64,000 bases of DNA from Phorcysia thermohydrogeniphila. Its GTDB lineage: Bacteria; Aquificota; Aquificia; Desulfurobacteriales; Desulfurobacteriaceae. The stretch covers positions 1 to 64,000 of the forward strand of contig NZ_SMFV01000001.1 in the NCBI RefSeq assembly GCF_004339575.1. The letters are read 5' to 3'. Of this stretch, positions 59,682 through 64,000 are shown one piece after another. Every line of letters begins with the position of its first letter. Within the stretch, counting starts at the first letter, position 1. A program made the position numbers and the translations under genes. The notes beneath the pieces were generated by a model that was not told where the DNA came from, did not search any database, and was given only the letters and a program-made list of their open reading frames with translations.

Positions 59682-60881
59682 ATGGGCGTAGGCGTCTCTT
59701 TTGATTTTGCTGGGTACACCAAGGAACATATTGAGGAAGTGGTAGAGAAGGAAGAGCTTCCTCTACTTATAAATCCGAAGGATATGCCTTTTATACGCTT
59801 TGTAGGGGAAGAGGAGCTCTTAGAAATAGAGAGAACGGCTGAGAAATTGAGGGAGTATTTCTCAACCCTTGTAGTTGTTGGAATGGGAGGGTCTTCACTT
59901 GGAAGTATGGCCCTTCATGATGCTTTATGTTATAAGGCGAAAAGGGAGCTCCTCTTCCTTGATAACGTTGACCCTTTACTGATTTCAAGAACCTTGAAAA
60001 AGTTAGATCTTGGAAAGACGCTCTTTGTCTTTGTTAGTAAGTCTGGAAGAACCCTTGAAACTGTAGCTATACTAAATGTCGTCTTGGAAAAGTTAAGGAA
60101 TGAAGTTCCCAACTTTGAAAAACACTTGCTCTTCATTGGGGATTTAGGTAAGAGCTTTGAAAGGCTTGCAAGTAGAGTTGGTTCTCCTTTTCTTCCCGTT
60201 CCAGAGGAGGTAGGAGGCCGTTTTTCTGTCTTTACCTCTGTGGCACTTTTTCCGGCAGCTTTTGTAGGATACGATATTAGAACTTTTATAGGGGGAGCTC
60301 AAAGAGCTGTAAAAGAGGCAGAAGTAGGTCTAAAGCTGGGAGCGTGTAAATTTCTCCACTACCTTGAAGGTAGGATAAACTCTGTTCTGGTACCTTATTC
60401 AAATTATCTGAGGGAATTTACAGAATGGTACGCTCAACTGTGGGGAGAATCCTTAGGTAAGGATGGGAAAGGACAAACTCCTGTGAAGGCTATAGGGACA
60501 CCTTCTCGTCATAGCGTTTTTCAGCTCTTTATGGATGGTCCAGACGATAAGGTCTATCAGTTCTTTCTAATAAAGAGGTATCCGGAAGATCTTGTACTTC
60601 CGAGAAAGACAGAGATTCTACCGTTCTTGGCGGGTAAAAGGCTCTCTGAGGTAATGGAAGCAGAGTTTAAGGGAGCTCTTCGTGCTTTAAGGGAAAGAGG
60701 AAGACCATTGATAGTTTTTGAAATTCCTGAGCTCTCAGAGTTTGAGCTTGGTTACCTGTTTATGACCTACATGATTGCCACCGTTGGGATGGCAAGGCTA
60801 ATGAAGGTGAATCCATACGGTCAGCCGGCCGTTGAAATCGGTAAGAAGTTTGCCTTAGAGGAACTAAGGAAGGGTGAGTAA
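59682..60881 (+). CDS. pgi: glucose-6-phosphate isomerase
   Basis: 399 aa, shorter than the E. coli type. The SIS phosphosugar-binding motifs are VVGMGGSSLGSMALHD and FVSKSGRTLETVAIL, with SVFTSVALFPAAFVGYD and the C-terminal NPYGQPAVEIGKKFA, which matches Pgi signatures. It interconverts glucose-6-P and fructose-6-P. It overlaps the galT-like gene by 8 bp. Confidence 0.92.
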   Translation: MGVGVSFDFAGYTKEHIEEVVEKEELPLLINPKDMPFIRFVGEEELLEIERTAEKLREYFSTLVVVGMGGSSLGSMALHDALCYKAKRELLFLDNVDPLLISRTLKKLDLGKTLFVFVSKSGRTLETVAILNVVLEKLRNEVPNFEKHLLFIGDLGKSFERLASRVGSPFLPVPEEVGGRFSVFTSVALFPAAFVGYDIRTFIGGAQRAVKEAEVGLKLGACKFLHYLEGRINSVLVPYSNYLREFTEWYAQLWGESLGKDGKGQTPVKAIGTPSRHSVFQLFMDGPDDKVYQFFLIKRYPEDLVLPRKTEILPFLAGKRLSEVMEAEFKGALRALRERGRPLIVFEIPELSEFELGYLFMTYMIATVGMARLMKVNPYGQPAVEIGKKFALEELRKGE

Positions 60882-61878
60882 AGGTAGGTCGGAGATAAGG
60901 TATAACTACCTCCTTGATACTTGGGTAATTGTAGCTCCAGAGAGACAGAACCGTCCCCACGACTTTTCTCAGAGCTCTCAGTCTGAAAACGTAGACCCAT
61001 CAAGGTGCCCTTTTGAGCCTAAGGCCCTTTCTCAGGAGGTATTTGCCCTTAGGGAGGAGGGGGCTAAACCGGATGAGTGGAGAGTTAAAGTAATTCCGAA
61101 TAAGTATCCTGTCCTTAGAAAGGAGACTTTACCCCTTGAGAAAGGGGAAGACTTTTATTCGGCCATTGAAGGCTTTGGAGTTCACGAGGTTGTTATAGAT
61201 ACTCCCGACCACTTTAAGCGTGTAAGCGATTTTTCTATAGGAGAACTGAAAGACCTTCTCTCTGTTTACAGAGAGAGGATGAGGGAGCTCTATTCGGATA
61301 GGAGGGTCAAGTACGTTCTCGTCTTTAAGAATTACAAGAGGGAGGCCGGAGCGAGTATCTTTCATCCCCACTCGCAAATGATTGCTTTACCTCTTGTGCC
61401 GACGGCTATAAGGAAGGTTATTGAGCAGAGCAGGAAGTACTATCTGAAAGTTGGAAGGTGTTACCTGTGTGATGAGTTAAGTTTTGAGCTTAAGGAAAGG
61501 AAGAGGGTAGTTTACGAGAATACCTCCTTTGCCGTTTACTGTCCCTTTTACTCTCTTTTTCCCTTTGAGCTGAGGGTAATGCCAAAGTTTCACTCTTGCG
61601 ATTTTTCTAAGCTTAACGATGAACACCTTGAAGGGCTTGCCGATGCTCTTTTAAAAGCCTTAAAAAAACTTTACAGGGCTCTTGATGACCCTCCCTACAA
61701 CCTCTACATCCATTCCTCTCCTCCTCTCTTTCCCCAGTCGGAACTCTTTTTCCACTGGTATATAGAAATAGTTCCGAGGCTAACGGTTCAGGGGGGACTG
61801 GAGCTTGGCAGTGGTTTTTACGTGAACCCCGTACCTCCTGAAAGGGCTGCGACTACTCTCTCAGAGGTAAAGCTTTGA
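60874..61878 (+). CDS. galT: galactose-1-phosphate uridylyltransferase-like protein
   Basis: 334 aa from a GTG. The HIT-type active site is SIFHPHSQMIALPLVP (HPHSQ with the nucleophilic His). RYNYLLDTWVIVAPERQNRP, RVKVIPNKYPVL and FHWYIEIVPRL fit the GalT family. The N-terminal zinc motif reads CPFEP, so it lacks the second Cys of the usual CPFC. Some such proteins are hexose-1-phosphate adenylyltransferases, so the nucleotide used is not certain. It overlaps the ROK gene by 4 bp. Confidence 0.85.
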   Translation: MSKGRSEIRYNYLLDTWVIVAPERQNRPHDFSQSSQSENVDPSRCPFEPKALSQEVFALREEGAKPDEWRVKVIPNKYPVLRKETLPLEKGEDFYSAIEGFGVHEVVIDTPDHFKRVSDFSIGELKDLLSVYRERMRELYSDRRVKYVLVFKNYKREAGASIFHPHSQMIALPLVPTAIRKVIEQSRKYYLKVGRCYLCDELSFELKERKRVVYENTSFAVYCPFYSLFPFELRVMPKFHSCDFSKLNDEHLEGLADALLKALKKLYRALDDPPYNLYIHSSPPLFPQSELFFHWYIEIVPRLTVQGGLELGSGFYVNPVPPERAATTLSEVKL

Positions 61879-62762
61879 GGCTTGGCTTTGATATCGGAGG
61901 AACTTTTATAAAACTTTTTGACGGTAGGAGAGTAGAGAAGGTAAAGACTCCAAGGAGTGTTGAAGGAATAGTCAGCATAATAGCTAAAAAGGTGCAGAAG
62001 GCTCGTGCTGGTAGAGTTGGAGTGGCCGTTGCTGGATTGGTAGATATCCGTGAAGGTGTCGTAACGGAGTCTCCGAACCTGTCCTTTCTAAACGGTACTC
62101 CCTTGAAGTTCCTCCTTGAAAAGGAGCTCCACGTTCCCGTCCTCACCGTTAACGACGCTACTGCCGCTGCCTACGCAGAGTACTTCCGTGGAGCCGGAAG
62201 GGGGAGCTCACTTCTTGTTTGTTTAACGATTGGAACGGGTCTTGGAGGTGGTGCTGTTTTAAAGGGGGAGCTCCTTCTGGGCACTTCAGGGGCTGCAATG
62301 GAGGTTGGCCACACGGTTGTAGAGAAGGATGGCTGGCCGTGTCGCTGTGGTAGGCGAGGCTGTCTTGAAGCTTACGTTTCTTCCTACGGCCTTGAAAAGC
62401 TCTATCTCTCTAAATCTGGAAGAAAACTACCCTCCCATGAGGTAATCCAGCGGGCGTTACTTGGAGAGCCTGAGGCAAAACAGGCCGTTGGGAAGATGGT
62501 AGAGTACCTCTCTGTTGGAGTTATGAACTTAGTTCACATTTTTAACCCGGACGTTGTTGTCCTTGCTGGGGGTATTCCCTCAAACTACCCTGAGATTGTG
62601 GATATGACGGAAAGGCTTGTAAGGGAAAAGGCTTTTCCTCTTACATTAAAAGAACTTACCATTAAGCTGGCAGAGCTTGGAGAGTTTAGCGGAGCTATAG
62701 GAGCTTGGATGTTATCTGACAACCTCCCAGACAGCAATTCCCGTAGCGACAGAAACGTTTAG
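61875..62762 (+). CDS. ROK family sugar kinase (glucokinase-like)
   Basis: 295 aa from a TTG at 61875. The ATP motif is LGFDIGGTFIKLF, the catalytic Asp is in TVNDATAAAYAE, and the ROK zinc site is CRCGRRGCLEAY. GTGLGGGAVLKGELLLG is typical. It probably phosphorylates glucose, feeding the adjacent pgi product. Its last 51 bp overlap the convergent rlmB gene. Confidence 0.92.
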   Translation: MRLGFDIGGTFIKLFDGRRVEKVKTPRSVEGIVSIIAKKVQKARAGRVGVAVAGLVDIREGVVTESPNLSFLNGTPLKFLLEKELHVPVLTVNDATAAAYAEYFRGAGRGSSLLVCLTIGTGLGGGAVLKGELLLGTSGAAMEVGHTVVEKDGWPCRCGRRGCLEAYVSSYGLEKLYLSKSGRKLPSHEVIQRALLGEPEAKQAVGKMVEYLSVGVMNLVHIFNPDVVVLAGGIPSNYPEIVDMTERLVREKAFPLTLKELTIKLAELGEFSGAIGAWMLSDNLPDSNSRSDRNV

Positions 62763-63413
62763 TGAAGGAGTTTTCCCAGAAAGGGGTATTGTTGCTATTT
62801 CGTCAGAAAGTTCTAAGAGCTTCCCGCTAATTCCCCTACCTTCTGACCCAAGGATGAGGGCTAAGGGTTTTTTAAATGCTACCTTCCTTATGTCCTTTCC
62901 ACCTGTTTCAACGGCGTAAATCTTTCCTCCTAAGGACCTGAACTTAATTAGCGAAGCCGTTAGGTCGGGAACTCTTGACACCTTAAGGTGTAGTATCGCG
63001 CCGGAGGAGGCCTTTACTGCTACCTCGTTGATGGGAGCTGAGCCTTTTGTTGGCAGGAGAAGACCTGTCCCTCCAAAGGATTCTACAGTTCTCGCTACCG
63101 TTCCAAGGTTTTGGGGCTCTGTAATTCCGTCTAAGACTACAAAGAAAGATTTCTTCTTTACTGTGAGCTTAAACAGCTCTTCATCGCTAAGGTAGCTAAT
63201 AGGTGAGAGGATTGCTACTATCCCTTGGTGTTTTGTAGTTCCTGTTAGCTTTTCAAGCTGTTTTTTCTTTGTCCACTGAAACCTGATGTTCCTTTTTTCA
63301 AGGAGCTCCAAAAACTCAGGCTCAAAAAACTTCCCGTACTGAAGGTAAACCTTCTCAATAGCCTTTCTCGACTTTACTGCCTCCTCAACGGCGTTTCTGC
63401 CCCAGATTACCAA
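62712..63413 (-). CDS. rlmB: TrmH/SpoU-family RNA 2'-O-methyltransferase (RlmB type)
   Basis: 233 aa. An N-terminal RNA-binding domain begins VIWGRNAVEEAVKS. The SPOUT knot has DGITEPQNLGTVARTVESFG, LALILGSEGRGIS and IPLSGKTPSLNVSVATGIAV. It most likely methylates 23S rRNA G2251 or a related site. The upstream queH-like gene ends 3 bp from its start. Confidence 0.9.
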   Translation of the reverse strand: MVIWGRNAVEEAVKSRKAIEKVYLQYGKFFEPEFLELLEKRNIRFQWTKKKQLEKLTGTTKHQGIVAILSPISYLSDEELFKLTVKKKSFFVVLDGITEPQNLGTVARTVESFGGTGLLLPTKGSAPINEVAVKASSGAILHLKVSRVPDLTASLIKFRSLGGKIYAVETGGKDIRKVAFKKPLALILGSEGRGISGKLLELSDEIATIPLSGKTPSLNVSVATGIAVWEVVR

Positions 63414-63416
63414 CGC

Positions 63417-64000
63417 TTACTCCTTCTTGAAAAACTCTGAAACCCTTTCGGCCTCTTTGAGTACTTGGTTTATAACCCAGTCGGCTTTTACTGTCTTCTT
63501 TGGACAGTACCTTTCCTTTTCAGAGTAAAGACACCCACAGTACTGCTGACGGTAGAGCTTGTAACTTTTAGAAATTTCAATACCTTCTGACCAGCCTTCT
63601 CTAAAGTCTATGTCCAAGAACTTTACTCCGAACTTTCTTGAAGCGTTCTCTGCTAAGGGTAGCATCAGCTCTCGCTTTTGGTACTTGCTGTAAAAGAGGG
63701 TAGAGGTAAAGTAGTCAAACTTTCCCTTCTTTGCAACGGCAGCGGCCATCTCAAGCCTCATGGAGTAGCAGATTTGACACCTAACGGGCTTTTCCTCTCT
63801 GAAGGCAACTTCTCTGAACCACTTTTCCGGCTCGTAGGTTTCAAAGTAAATGACTTTTATGTTCTCTAACTTTTCAAGCTCTTTTACGGTGGCCATACGC
63901 TTAACGAACTCTGTGCAGGGGTGGATGTTGGGGTTATACCATAACCCTACGACCTCAAAACCTTTTTCTTTCAGAACTTTCAAGGGGTAGCAGGCACAGG
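63417..64000 (-). CDS. queH: epoxyqueuosine reductase QueH, partial (5' end beyond the window)
   Basis: The open frame runs to the right edge, reading CACYPLKVLKEKGFEVVG at its visible start, so the N-terminus with the first Cys is outside. The QueH/DUF208 hallmarks are WYNPNIHPCTEF, RCQICYSMRLEMAA, FTSTLFYSKYQKRE and YRQQYCGCLYSE, in which the Cys ligand an iron-sulfur cluster. It does the last step of queuosine synthesis in tRNA. An internal TTG at 63983 is not taken as the start. Confidence 0.93.
   Translation of the reverse strand, partial: CACYPLKVLKEKGFEVVGLWYNPNIHPCTEFVKRMATVKELEKLENIKVIYFETYEPEKWFREVAFREEKPVRCQICYSMRLEMAAAVAKKGKFDYFTSTLFYSKYQKRELMLPLAENASRKFGVKFLDIDFREGWSEGIEISKSYKLYRQQYCGCLYSEKERYCPKKTVKADWVINQVLKEAERVSEFFKKE

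Noticed and set aside
1-64000. GAGCTC excess as mere Glu-Leu codon usage
   Set aside because: Copies occur in all three codon phases, and one lies in a CRISPR spacer, so a single codon pair cannot account for them.

Overview
The window is a dense, mostly protein-coding chromosomal segment of a thermophilic, anaerobic-looking bacterium. The gene set best fits Aquificota, most likely Desulfurobacteriaceae (Desulfurobacterium/Thermovibrio/Balnearium type); this placement is inferred from gene content and not from a marker-gene search. Supporting points are two MqnE-like futalosine-pathway enzymes with a UbiA prenyltransferase, BioW, a molybdate/Moco gene set, many c-type cytochromes, a meso-DAP type MurE, and a CRISPR-linked CalpL/CalpT/CalpS set of the kind described from Sulfurihydrogenibium. 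No rRNA or tRNA gene was recognised.

Layout. 1-180: 5' end of glmS. 233-2901: mnmE, an M23 peptidase and a bactofilin. 2844-8643 (minus): a tight operon of a symporter, HAD hydrolase, UbiA prenyltransferase, MarC protein, Dtd, MscS channel and BioW. 8688-24078: a CRISPR island. It holds array 1, a Cas1 N-domain ORF, a membrane-CARF protein, array 2, msrB, then a leftward operon (unknown gene, CalpS-like sigma, CalpT-like, CalpL-like SAVED-Lon) divergent from a rightward csm1-csm2-csm3-csm4-csm5-cas6 operon that ends in a PLD-HerA fusion. 24201-30330: speD, dksA-like, aminotransferase, polA, NifX-like protein and an O-methyltransferase. 30323-30640: array 3. 30643-35484: a Moco-type riboswitch and modABC with two molybdopterin-related proteins. 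35577-44802: an operon of an outer-membrane barrel protein, five multiheme cytochromes (47 CXXCH motifs plus two expanded ones, including one 24-heme protein), a cytochrome b, an NHL protein and two tiny membrane proteins. 44806-56307: dCMP deaminase, moaA, murE, array 4, murF, ddl, ftsQ, ftsA, ftsZ and two tandem MqnE paralogues. 56374-64000: an epimerase-like protein, ppsA, pgi, galT-like, ROK kinase, rlmB and partial queH.

How it works together. The type III-A (Csm) complex has an intact HD motif and a GGDD palm, so it can be expected to make cyclic oligoadenylate on target recognition. Two different putative receivers sit nearby: a two-TM CARF protein and a SAVED-Lon protease with its anti-sigma-like and sigma-like partners. 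A PLD-HerA protein is translationally coupled to cas6. Four small CRISPR arrays, each with a near-identical 150-bp leader and a conserved 3' trailer hairpin, are scattered through 40 kb, one of them between murE and murF. No complete cas1 or cas2 is present.

At genome scale the palindrome RGAGCTCY is strikingly over-abundant in all three codon phases (15 GAGCTC copies hand-counted in the first 5 kb, about one expected), resembling the highly iterated palindromes known from cyanobacteria.
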